In this document: one piece after another, positions 1 through 5,557 of the stretch
How positions within the stretch are numbered: position 1 is the stretch's first letter
Layout of the letters: each line of letters begins with the position of its first letter
Source: SIAJ01 sp036266155
Lineage (GTDB): Bacteria > Planctomycetota > Planctomycetia > Gemmatales > Gemmataceae
Reading direction: 5' to 3'
NCBI GenBank assembly: GCA_036266155.1
Contig: DATANR010000045.1
Coordinates: forward strand, 1-8,567
Length of the DNA stretch: 8,567 nt
Made by a program: the position numbers and the translations under genes
Notes under the pieces: generated by a model
Seen by the model: the letters and a program-made list of their open reading frames with translations, nothing else
Databases searched by the model: none
Told to the model about the DNA's origin: nothing

Positions 1-58
1 CATCCAAACAAGCTTGCCTCTCGTGCTCGGAAAGCCGAACGATATACTTCTTGTTCAA
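1..58 (-). CDS. IS630-family transposase, N-terminal fragment (runs off window)
   Basis: Only the first 19 codons are present. The frame reads M(TTG)NKKYIVRLSEHERQACLD, which I recognise as the usual start of IS630-type transposases: a KKYIVRL strand followed by an xxER helix that leads into the helix-turn-helix DNA-binding domain. I chose the TTG at 56-58 because a strong GGAGG ribosome-binding site sits 8 nt upstream and because family members normally begin only a few residues before KYIVRL. An in-frame ATG further upstream, near position 93, would add about a dozen residues and lacks such a site. The catalytic DDE domain is outside the window, so intactness cannot be judged. Confidence 0.55.
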   Translation of the reverse strand, partial: MNKKYIVRLSEHERQACLD

Positions 59-121
59 CGGAAACCTCCATGTTTCCGCAGCTTTTCCCATGAACAAGCC
101 TCGATAATCAACCCCAAACTT

Positions 122-140
122 TAGTGCTGGCGGGGCACTA
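122..140. repeat. Inverted repeat/hairpin at the presumed IS630 end
   Basis: TAGTGC (122-127) and GCACTA (135-140) are perfect 6-bp inverted repeats around a 7-nt loop. They lie where DinB-like coding sequence stops making sense. The hairpin could be the subterminal structure of the IS630-type element, but this rests on position alone. Confidence 0.4.
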
Positions 141-477
141 GTGATCGCGTGACGGACCTGCTCGTTGAGCGATTGCAGCTGCGCAATCGCCGATTGCCAG
201 TTGCCAGCGGTTGGAGGTGGCATTGGCGGCCAATCCTCGTCGGGGGCCAATGATGTCCCATCTCCCTGAAGTGTCGGAGCACGAGTCGGTATGCCCCTCC
301 CAGGTGCAGGACCACCTCCCAGATGTTGTGTGCCCCGCGAACCGGCCGGGCCAATGCTTGATCGTGAGTGACGCCGGCAAGCAATTCAAGGACGGCCGGC
401 CCATGCCATGCGCCACCTTCAAGTGCACGCCGCAACTGGTCGTCAATCCGTTCCAATTCGTTCACGATGCCACTCAC
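139..477 (-). pseudogene. DinB/YfiT-like metalloprotein gene, frameshifted and truncated
   Basis: The frame starts with GTG at 475-477 (an alternative GTG lies at 463-465). Residues 1-68 look like a DinB-family four-helix-bundle protein: the first helix contains DDQLRRALEG and is followed by AWHGPAVLELL, a typical 'HGPSVLELL' segment, and then by IWEVVLHLG, whose histidine is the usual first metal ligand. After about residue 68 this frame degenerates. The -1/+2 frame picks up LQGDGTSLAPDEDWPP at once and continues through AIAQLQSLNEQV, which is typical of the family. A lost base (or two gained) near 268-276 explains this. The family is about 150-165 aa long; here the gene ends after about 113 codons at the IS630-type boundary and lacks the C-terminal metal-binding helix. 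It is therefore very probably dead. Confidence 0.65.
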
Positions 478-504
478 TTCAAATCAAGGACCAATTATCC
501 AGCG

Positions 505-1077
505 CTACTTCTTGGTACTTCCTTGTTGACTATTTCTCGATCGACGCGCTACCTTGACATCGCCTGCTGCCATGTTCGGAGCCGGCGATCCGACCACCTC
601 TGCTACCGGTGTCGGCAGCCTTCGGCGCAGAACCATCGCTTCGGCAGCCGCCACGGCAGCTTTCAGAGGTGCTCCAGTGACGTCGGCAACTCCTCGGTAA
701 CGGACCAGAGGCAAGAACCATGGATACGCTCCGTAGTCTTCGGGCACGACGACGCATTCCTTGGCGCGCGCCTGCAAGATGGGTTGCACTGGCACCGATG
801 GCAGCGTTTTGACGACTACCTTCAGTTCCTGGAGCACGACTTTCGGATCGGTCAGGTCGGCAATTACGAAGCGCGATATGTGAGCTAGCGTCGAGACTGT
901 CTCCCGGTACGTTCGACTTCCCAGCTTCTGAAAATCGAACATAACGGGCGAATACCCCAGTGCGCGCAGCGATTCGCGTAACGCGTCCAAGACCTCTTTT
1001 CGCTTCGCCGTAAATCGACCCAGAATGAGGACAACTTTGGAAGTGATTGTGTCGATCACCTGATTGTGGTTCGGCAT
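505..1077 (-). CDS. Small TIR-like / nucleotide-processing domain protein (190 aa)
   Basis: The predicted protein has an alpha/beta Rossmann-like domain at about residues 12-105. It opens with a strand and P-loop-like turn (KVVLILGRFT, 14-23), then a helix (RKEVLDALRESLRALGY), the strand SPVMFDF (43-49), the segment ETVSTLAHISRFVIADLTD (59-77), and a conserved-looking QEL (83-85) before SVPVQPIL. I recognise this arrangement from a domain usually found C-terminal to pentapeptide repeats in planctomycetes and cyanobacteria. It resembles TIR or deoxyribosyltransferase-like folds, in which a glutamate (here E84 as candidate) is catalytic. That enzymatic role is inference. The C-terminal 40 residues are basic and low-complexity. 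I start at the ATG at 1075-1077: the frame stays open upstream to 1251, but that part looks non-coding and would need a TTG start. No pentapeptide repeats are present. The start is 193 bp downstream of the polymerase gene. Confidence 0.65.
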   Translation of the reverse strand: MPNHNQVIDTITSKVVLILGRFTAKRKEVLDALRESLRALGYSPVMFDFQKLGSRTYRETVSTLAHISRFVIADLTDPKVVLQELKVVVKTLPSVPVQPILQARAKECVVVPEDYGAYPWFLPLVRYRGVADVTGAPLKAAVAAAEAMVLRRRLPTPVAEVVGSPAPNMAAGDVKVARRSRNSQQGSTKK

Positions 1078-1270
1078 GTGCCTTTTCAAATTCCGCGCAG
1101 GGGCGAACTGCGAGTGGAGGCGATGCGCGGCATCGTGGGGTGAAGGGCAACACGCTAACACTTTGCTGGGTGCGCTGGGACTATCCGCGCCCGACGAAGT
1201 TCGAGTCCCTTGCCGACTCTGCGATTTGGCTCGCCGTGTACACGCGAGCAAGGAAACTCGATTGATGGAT
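1078..1270. other. Intergenic gap between polymerase and TIR-like gene
   Basis: These 193 bp separate the polymerase stop codon from the start of the TIR-like gene. The minus-strand frame of the downstream gene is open through most of it, but its translation is rich in Ser, Arg and Ala without any motif. I saw no convincing promoter, terminator hairpin or RNA gene. Confidence 0.4.
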
Positions 1271-2965
1271 TTAACCGTCCCACGTCCGTCCTGCCCTTAC
1301 TTCGACTTCAACGGGCACCGGCTCAATGAGCGGCGCCATCGCATCCACCATCGCGGCCCGCAGCCACGCCATCGTCTCGGTCGTTCGCTCGGCGTCACAC
1401 TCGACGACAATCTCGTCATGGACCGCCAAGATGGGAACAGCATCGGGGCAATGGGCGCGCCGCTCCCACAAGAGTGCCAAAGCGATCTTCAACCCATCGG
1501 CCCCGGTGCCTTGTACCGGTAGGTTCAGCTTCTCGTTAAACTGCGAGACACCCTTGACCCGCCGGCCGGTCAACGTCCGAGTGTCGCGGGGCGAATTGCC
1601 CATTGAACGATGCCAATGCCGGAGGCCGGGATACGCTTTGAAAAACGTGTCCCGGTAGGACGTCGCCTGCAACTCTGTCAAATCGACCCCGTAGGTTGTC
1701 CGCGCATAATCCCGAAAACCAGTTGCGCCCATTCCATAGAGCAGGCCAAAATTCAATGCCTTCGCCAGTTGCCGGTGTTCCTTCGTGACTTCGGCAATTC
1801 CCAATACTTGTCGCGCCGTCAACGTGTGCAGGTCTTCGCCTCGTTGGTACACCGCCAACAATGCCTGATCCCCGCTTACCTTTGCCGAGATCCTTAGTTC
1901 GACCTGGGAGTAGTCGGCCTTCACCAAAGCGCGACCTGAACCCGCCGCAAAACACTTCCGGTACTCGCCGCGTGGGAGATTCTGCATGTTGGGTGAGCCG
2001 CAAGCCATCCGGCCGCTATTGGCGCCAAGCTGGACCCAGTTCGGGTACACCCGTCCGTCGGCCGAGACGTGCTCGAGCCAGGCGGTGCCGTAGGTTGTTT
2101 CCCGCTTCCGAGCGTCCCGGTAGTCGCGCAGGAGATTGGCGAGCGGGAGATCGAGGTTGGCCAGGACATCGTCCCGCGTGGACTCCACCTGACAGCCGGC
2201 GAGGGCCAAGGCTTGTTTCACCTGATCTGGAGAATCCCAGTTCCATCCATTGGCGAAAAGTGTGGAAGGATCTTGTGTGGCGGCTGCGTCAAGAACGGCT
2301 TGAGTTTGTTGGACGTCTGCGTTTGCAGTCGCGGCCAGGGCTTTCCAGCAATTCCGATCGATCGGCACACCGGCAGCGCCCATCCACACAATGGCCGGCA
2401 AAGCGGAACATTCGATTGCCGCCGCTCGGTCGAGCCCGGCCTGGGCGAGCTTCGTTGTCAGTGCTCGATGCAGCGGTTCGAGGACTTGCACATCGGTGGC
2501 CGCGTAGGCAATCTGTTCGTCGGTCAATCGAGCCGACCAGTCCGACGTCTGGAGTCCCTTGTCGAGAACGGCACCGACCTCGCGAACCGCGCAGTCTTTG
2601 AGGCCATGTCGCACCGGGGCCGTGCCCTTCGCGTATCCCGAGGCGTATAGCACCTGCGACAGCAACATCGTGTCGCGGACACGGCCGGACTGAAAGCCGA
2701 GCCGGACCAGGAAGCCGAGATCGAACGCCAGGTTGTGTCCAACTACTTCGCACGCGGCCAGGGACTGCCACAGCGTCGTCGGATCGACGCGAAAGCAGTC
2801 GATCAGATACACGACCCGGCCAGCGCCGGCTGGAACCAACAGGGTGAGCAATCGAACCCGAGCTGTTCGGAGGTCGAGACCAGTCGTTTCGCAATCAAGG
2901 TAGACGCGCTCGCCTTCCGCGTCAGACAACCCAGACGCAAGCGCAGTGACTATAACGTTTGTCAA
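1271..2965 (-). CDS. Family A DNA polymerase with 3'-5' exonuclease, 5' end displaced by IS110
   Basis: This encodes 564 aa of a Klenow-like polymerase without the 5'-3' nuclease domain. The exonuclease domain carries all three motifs: ExoI (LDCET, D24 and E26), ExoII (GHNLAFD, N78 and D82) and ExoIII (YAATD, Y154 and D158). The polymerase domain has SGRM with R319, motif A DYSQVELR (D351, E356), motif B R398-K402-F406-Y410 with the same spacing as E. coli Pol I R754-K758-F762-Y766, VQGTGAD (Q485), and motif C VHDEIVVE (D517, E518). The C-terminus (VEVEVRAGRTW) looks complete. The phenylalanine in motif B predicts normal discrimination against dideoxynucleotides. The first possible start is a TTG at 2963-2965 that lies inside the IS110 right end, with no ribosome-binding site. 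The native first 13 codons lie at 4165-4203 across the insertion. The exonuclease core is untouched, but expression is doubtful. It is probably an accessory or phage-type enzyme rather than the housekeeping Pol I. Confidence 0.85.
   Translation of the reverse strand: MTNVIVTALASGLSDAEGERVYLDCETTGLDLRTARVRLLTLLVPAGAGRVVYLIDCFRVDPTTLWQSLAACEVVGHNLAFDLGFLVRLGFQSGRVRDTMLLSQVLYASGYAKGTAPVRHGLKDCAVREVGAVLDKGLQTSDWSARLTDEQIAYAATDVQVLEPLHRALTTKLAQAGLDRAAAIECSALPAIVWMGAAGVPIDRNCWKALAATANADVQQTQAVLDAAATQDPSTLFANGWNWDSPDQVKQALALAGCQVESTRDDVLANLDLPLANLLRDYRDARKRETTYGTAWLEHVSADGRVYPNWVQLGANSGRMACGSPNMQNLPRGEYRKCFAAGSGRALVKADYSQVELRISAKVSGDQALLAVYQRGEDLHTLTARQVLGIAEVTKEHRQLAKALNFGLLYGMGATGFRDYARTTYGVDLTELQATSYRDTFFKAYPGLRHWHRSMGNSPRDTRTLTGRRVKGVSQFNEKLNLPVQGTGADGLKIALALLWERRAHCPDAVPILAVHDEIVVECDAERTTETMAWLRAAMVDAMAPLIEPVPVEVEVRAGRTWDG
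2951..2954. repeat. IS110 right junction core (TATA)
   Basis: TATA is found here and at 4165-4168. It is the only sequence shared by the two junctions and probably contains the recombination core at which donor and target strands were exchanged. Confidence 0.6.
2960..2965 (-). promoter_or_regulatory. Outward-facing TTGACA (-35-like) in IS110 right end
   Basis: A perfect sigma-70 -35 consensus hexamer starts seven bases after the transposase stop codon and points out of the element. In IS110 elements the joined right and left ends of the excised circle can form a promoter for the bridge RNA, and this position fits that role. At the present insertion I see no good -10 box 16-18 bp further on. 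The same bases are the first in-frame TTG of the truncated polymerase. Confidence 0.35.
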
Positions 2966-2971
2966 GTGTTT

Positions 2972-3919
2972 TTAGGCGGGCAATACGGAATTTGCCCGCC
3001 ACATTTCGTTCTTGGCGACCAGGGCATTGACGAGGACCAAGAGTTTGCGTGCCACGGCCACGAGCGCCACCTTGGCGACTTTGCCGGCGGCCCGTAAGCG
3101 TGCATAGATCGCTTTGAATTCCGGGTTCACGCGAATCGCGGCGACGGCGGCCTGATACAGAGCGACGCGCACGTCGGACCGACCGCCGCGAATGTGTCGC
3201 GTTCCCTTCATCGCGCCGCTGTCCCAACTCATCGGCGCCAGGCCGACCAAGCAGGTGAGCGGCCATCGCTCCATCGTGCCCAGCTCCGGCAAGCGAATGA
3301 TCAGGGTGCGTGCGACTTGATCGCCGACGCCGGGAACCGATTGCAACACTTCGTCCTTCTGGCGCATCGAGTCCGAAGCTCGGATCTGCTGGTTCATCTG
3401 CTTCTCGACGGCGGCGATCTTCTTGTTGAGGAAGCGGATGTGCGCCTCAATGTCGCGCCGCACGCTCGTGAGCGCGGTCGAAGCCAATCGGTTCTGCTCC
3501 ATGACGCGGATGCCGAGCAACTGCTGCCGCCGATCGAGCAACTCTCGCAAGGCCCGCATTTCCTCGGTGGGAAAATCACGGAGCGGCGGTCGAATCGCTT
3601 CGGCAAAGTGCGCGAGTGCCGCGGCATCAATGATGTCGGTCTTGGCCAAGCGACCGCTGGCCTTGGCGAAGTCGCGGGCCTGGCGTGGGTTGATCTGCAC
3701 GATGGGCAACTGGCGCTCAACCAGCGCCACGATCAGGGGCACTTCGAGCCCGCCGGTCGCCTCGGCCACAATCAAGGTCGGCTTCACCTCGACCAGGCGT
3801 TCGGCGATGGCGGCAATGCCCGCGGCGTCGTTGGCATACCGTTGGTAGCGCTCGCTCGGCCGCTCGTGCAGGTCGAGGTGGTCGCGGGAAACATCGATAC
3901 CGACAAATGACTCGCTCAT
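2972..3919 (-). CDS. IS110-family DEDD transposase (bridge-RNA-guided recombinase)
   Basis: At 315 aa it is in the usual size range for the family. The N-terminal RuvC-like DEDD domain shows D9 in VGIDVSRD, E53 in VAEATGG, and D95 and D98 in KTDIIDAAALAHF. A predicted coiled-coil/helical region follows (about 120-190). The C-terminal Transposase_20 domain begins with LQSVPGVGDQVA (192-203) and continues to GLAPMSWDSGAMKGTRHIRGGRS (226-248), which holds the candidate nucleophilic serine (S234 or nearby). All expected catalytic positions are present and the frame is unbroken, so it may be active. The ATG at 3917-3919 follows an AAGGAAGGA ribosome-binding site. Family members catalyse strand exchange between a donor junction and a target, both chosen by a structured RNA encoded in the element. 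Confidence 0.95.
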   Translation of the reverse strand: MSESFVGIDVSRDHLDLHERPSERYQRYANDAAGIAAIAERLVEVKPTLIVAEATGGLEVPLIVALVERQLPIVQINPRQARDFAKASGRLAKTDIIDAAALAHFAEAIRPPLRDFPTEEMRALRELLDRRQQLLGIRVMEQNRLASTALTSVRRDIEAHIRFLNKKIAAVEKQMNQQIRASDSMRQKDEVLQSVPGVGDQVARTLIIRLPELGTMERWPLTCLVGLAPMSWDSGAMKGTRHIRGGRSDVRVALYQAAVAAIRVNPEFKAIYARLRAAGKVAKVALVAVARKLLVLVNALVAKNEMWRANSVLPA

Positions 3920-3939
3920 GGGTTCCTTCCTTGGCTGTG

Positions 3940-4140
3940 CGATGACCGCTTGTAGGTCGCATCCGCGCTGGTGAATGCGGGCTCCATGGCCCCGAGTGAC
4001 TATTCGGACTTCGACTACAAAGTTCGACCGAGGATCACACTGCGCTCCGGTTTCGCGAACCGGCGAGGCTACGGTCTCATCGGCCGAAGGGTCTCCACGA
4101 CAATCCCAGTTCTCGATGGGAACGATGTCGTGTCAGCACA
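3940..4140 (-). ncRNA. Predicted IS110 bridge RNA (target-binding loop matches this insertion site)
   Basis: The 5' non-coding leader (3920-4164) folds, by eye, into a stem-loop at 4096-4132 (7 bp CACGACA/TGTCGTG, internal loop, 5 bp TCCCA/TGGGA). It is followed by an internal-loop hairpin with outer stem GACCG/CGGTC (4072-4076 with 4026-4030) and inner stem CCGGTT/AACCGG (4058-4063 with 4047-4052). In plus-strand letters, the 5' loop strand with the adjoining stem bases, ACCGGCGAGGC (4059-4069), matches the left target flank ACCAGCGAGGC (4168-4178) at 10 of 11 positions. The 3' loop strand CACTGCGCT (4038-4046) is the exact reverse complement of the right flank AGCGCAGTG (2940-2948). The two guides would therefore pair with opposite DNA strands, as in IS621. 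A further hairpin at 4004-4027 and a stem near 3977-3990 may belong to the donor-binding loop, which I could not resolve. Transcript ends are approximate. Confidence 0.7.
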
Positions 4141-4164
4141 GTACGAAAATCTCAGTTACGGAGA

Positions 4165-4168
4165 TATA
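4165..4168. repeat. IS110 left junction core (TATA)
   Basis: This is the partner of the TATA at 2951-2954. Together they mark the insertion point between codons for Ile and Val of the polymerase gene. Confidence 0.6.
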
Positions 4169-4203
4169 CCAGCGAGGCCGGGGAAATCGTTCACCAACTC
4201 CAC
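4165..4203 (-). pseudogene. Detached 5' end of the family A DNA polymerase gene
   Basis: Thirteen codons starting with GTG (4201-4203) read MELVNDFPGLAGI. This resembles the first beta strand of related exonuclease-polymerases ('ELVTDPAGLA...'). It joins without frame change to VTALASGLSDAEGERVYLD on the far side of the IS110 element, giving a restored protein of about 572 aa. The start is 45 nt downstream of the stop codon of the thioredoxin-like gene and in the same frame, so the two genes were probably co-transcribed. The ribosome-binding site is weak (GGGA). No in-frame ATG occurs between the TAG at 4249-4251 and this GTG. Confidence 0.7.
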
Positions 4204-4248
4204 GGTTGGTCCCGAAGCGATGAATTGGACTATCGGCGAGGCAGCCGA

Positions 4249-5415
4249 CTACTTCTTTGCCTTCAAGAAGAACGCGGCAGTTTCCTTCACGCTCTGGTAA
4301 CCCGTGTACCGTGCTACCTCTTTGCCCTCAGCGTCGAACAAAATGCCGGTCGGATAACCTTTCACCTGGCGCTTTTCGGTCAAATCCTTGCGGGCGTCTC
4401 CATCCACGATCAGGCAAGTGAGTCCGCCAGCAGCATCGGCGACATCTTTGGCGGTGAATACCAGTTCGGCCATCTGTTTGCACGGCATGCACCAGTCGGT
4501 TTCAAACTTGATGAAGTACGCGCCTTTCTTCGCAGCAATGTCCTTGAGTGCCGTGTCCACGTCCTTGCGAAATGACACAGGCTTGTCGGCTCGTTTCGCC
4601 AACCGGTCCTCGCGCAACCGGTCGCGCTTGATCGCATCTTCGGCCTGCGTCATACCGGAGTCGAATGGAACCAGCCGGCCCTTCCGGCCATTGGTTCCGT
4701 CGAGTTCCAGTTTCCACGCTTTGCCGCCGGCCCAGGCAAAGTCACCCACGGTCCGCATCCCGTCCGTCGCCGGCGACATGCCGCGCAATTCCCACCAGTC
4801 GCCCGCACCGAACACTCCATCATTGTTGCTGTCGCTCAACATCAGATCGAACGCGGCATCACCCATTTGCACCTTGCCTGACAGGTATCCGCGCCGAGAG
4901 ACGCGGACGACGTCCAGCACATCACCCTCCTTTTCGACCACGATCCACAGCGCGACAGGGTAATCCTCGAACGCCGGCGGTGCGCCCGGCTTGGCATGAT
5001 TGACCCGAACGGTGGCCTCAAACGATGACCAAATCTTGTTGCGATTCGGCTTGGGCTCGACGACGACGGGTTTGTCGCCAAACTTCCCGTCGCCGTCCAC
5101 GTCGACAAACAATTGGTCATAGGGTTTGCCCTTGGCACTTCGAGCCAGGACGAGGATGTGACCTGCACTGGCCTGGGCGTTCGGCCCCAGTTGGAGACGG
5201 CCCTCCAGGTGATCGAAGCCGGGCAGGCCCTTATGGTCCTTGGCCTCCAATTTGAGCTGACGTCCAGGTGGCGAGTAGCGTGGGGCAGTTTTGGATGCCG
5301 CGTCACCGGGTGTCAGCGTCACCGATATTGCCGGCGGCAATTTGGCGTCCGACTTGTCTTGGGCCAGCAACGGCGCTCCCAACAATGCCACCAGAACGGA
5401 TAGGTGACTACGCAT
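4249..5415 (-). CDS. Secreted thioredoxin-fold protein with acidic (EF-hand-like) loops
   Basis: The 388-aa protein begins with a signal peptide (MRSHLSVLVALLGAPLLAQ, probable cleavage near residue 19). The N-terminal two thirds form a beta-rich extracellular region with two DxDxDG-type loops, DVDGDGKFGDK (105-115) and DSNNDGVFGAGD (195-206), resembling calcium-binding or dockerin-like loops. The C-terminal thioredoxin domain (about 283-386) has FETDWCMPCKQM with the redox pair C309/C312, and the cis-proline site GYPTG (P355). This points to a thiol-disulfide oxidoreductase in the periplasm or exported. A CMPC active site is uncommon; CGPC and CxxC variants of the DsbD/TlpA type are more usual. 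The ATG at 5413-5415 is preceded by AAGGA at suitable spacing. The gene lies directly upstream of the polymerase start. Its natural substrate is unknown. Confidence 0.85.
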   Translation of the reverse strand: MRSHLSVLVALLGAPLLAQDKSDAKLPPAISVTLTPGDAASKTAPRYSPPGRQLKLEAKDHKGLPGFDHLEGRLQLGPNAQASAGHILVLARSAKGKPYDQLFVDVDGDGKFGDKPVVVEPKPNRNKIWSSFEATVRVNHAKPGAPPAFEDYPVALWIVVEKEGDVLDVVRVSRRGYLSGKVQMGDAAFDLMLSDSNNDGVFGAGDWWELRGMSPATDGMRTVGDFAWAGGKAWKLELDGTNGRKGRLVPFDSGMTQAEDAIKRDRLREDRLAKRADKPVSFRKDVDTALKDIAAKKGAYFIKFETDWCMPCKQMAELVFTAKDVADAAGGLTCLIVDGDARKDLTEKRQVKGYPTGILFDAEGKEVARYTGYQSVKETAAFFLKAKK

Positions 5416-5557
5416 CGGCTACATCCTTTGAGATCACGGTTGCGTCGTGGCGACCGTGGGGAGGTTCATGCTGAAAAGGTAAAGCTATCCGCCTAGAGAT
5501 ATCGTGTGAACTGCCAAATCCGTCGGACGGATACACGGACTTCGCACGTTGTCTGCG
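5416..5557. other. Intergenic region with short hairpin upstream of the thioredoxin-like gene
   Basis: The 142-bp gap between two co-directional genes probably holds the promoter of the thioredoxin-like gene, but I see no clear -35/-10 pair. A 6-bp perfect inverted repeat, ATCCGT/ACGGAT, lies at 5518-5532 with a 3-nt loop, about 25 nt after the SDR stop codon. Confidence 0.4.
5518..5532 (-). terminator. Weak candidate terminator hairpin after the SDR gene
   Basis: The hairpin has a perfect 6-bp stem and a 3-nt loop, positioned about 25 nt past the SDR stop codon. There is no T-run after it on the minus strand, so it is not a classical intrinsic terminator. Confidence 0.2.

Larger units (their letters stand above)
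1..140 (-). mobile_element. IS630-type insertion sequence, 5' end only
   Basis: This is the beginning of an insertion sequence that continues beyond the left edge of the window. The support is the transposase N-terminus encoded at 1-58 and the abrupt loss of DinB-like coding sequence near position 140. A hairpin-forming inverted repeat (TAGTGC at 122-127, GCACTA at 135-140) lies exactly at this boundary and ends in TA. IS630/Tc1 elements insert at TA dinucleotides, so the TA at 139-140 is a reasonable candidate for the element end. The other end is not visible, so the boundary is inferred. About 80 bp (59-139) is non-coding leader. Confidence 0.5.
2955..4168 (-). mobile_element. IS110-family element inserted in the polymerase gene (about 1214 bp)
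   Basis: The ends are set by restoring the interrupted gene. The minus-strand sequence ending at 4165 (ELVNDFPGLAGI) joins in frame to VTALASGLSD from 2950 downward, and both junctions share TATA (2951-2954 and 4165-4168). One TATA copy belongs to the element and one to the target, so the ends could equally be given as 2951-4164. There are no terminal inverted repeats, as expected for IS110. The right non-coding end is about 17 nt and the left one about 245 nt. That places the element in the IS110 subgroup (guide RNA upstream of the transposase) rather than the IS1111 subgroup (downstream). Confidence 0.85.
3920..4248. other. 329-bp stretch without an intact gene
   Basis: This stretch holds the IS110 left non-coding end with its predicted bridge RNA (3920-4164), the 13 detached codons of the polymerase gene (4165-4203), and 45 bp of original spacer after the thioredoxin-like gene. 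A 109-codon open frame on the plus strand crosses all three parts and is judged a chance frame. Confidence 0.7.

Noticed and set aside
211..888. Plus-strand open frame of 225 codons over the dinB-like and TIR-like genes
   Set aside because: It is antisense to two recognisable coding regions and contains no recognisable domain.
1078..1251. Longer N-terminus (58 extra residues) for the TIR-like protein
   Set aside because: It would start at TTG with no ribosome-binding site. The extra residues are low-complexity Ser/Arg/Ala and contain no pentapeptide repeats, so the ATG at 1075-1077 is preferred.
505..2965. A two-gene defence system formed by the polymerase and the TIR-like gene
   Set aside because: They are co-directional, but 193 bp apart with no known pairing of these families, and the polymerase is interrupted. 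The proximity alone does not support a system.
3194..3910. Plus-strand open frame of 238 codons opposite the IS110 transposase
   Set aside because: It is the antisense shadow of a complete DEDD transposase with all motifs.
2955..4168. IS1111-subgroup assignment for the IS110 element
   Set aside because: That subgroup has subterminal inverted repeats and its guide RNA downstream of the transposase. Here only about 17 nt follow the stop codon, while the long leader is upstream.
3971..4300. Plus-strand open frame of 109 codons across the IS110 left end
   Set aside because: It spans the predicted bridge RNA, the IS junction, detached polymerase codons and the 3' end of the thioredoxin-like gene. 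It has no ribosome-binding site or domain, so it is a chance frame.
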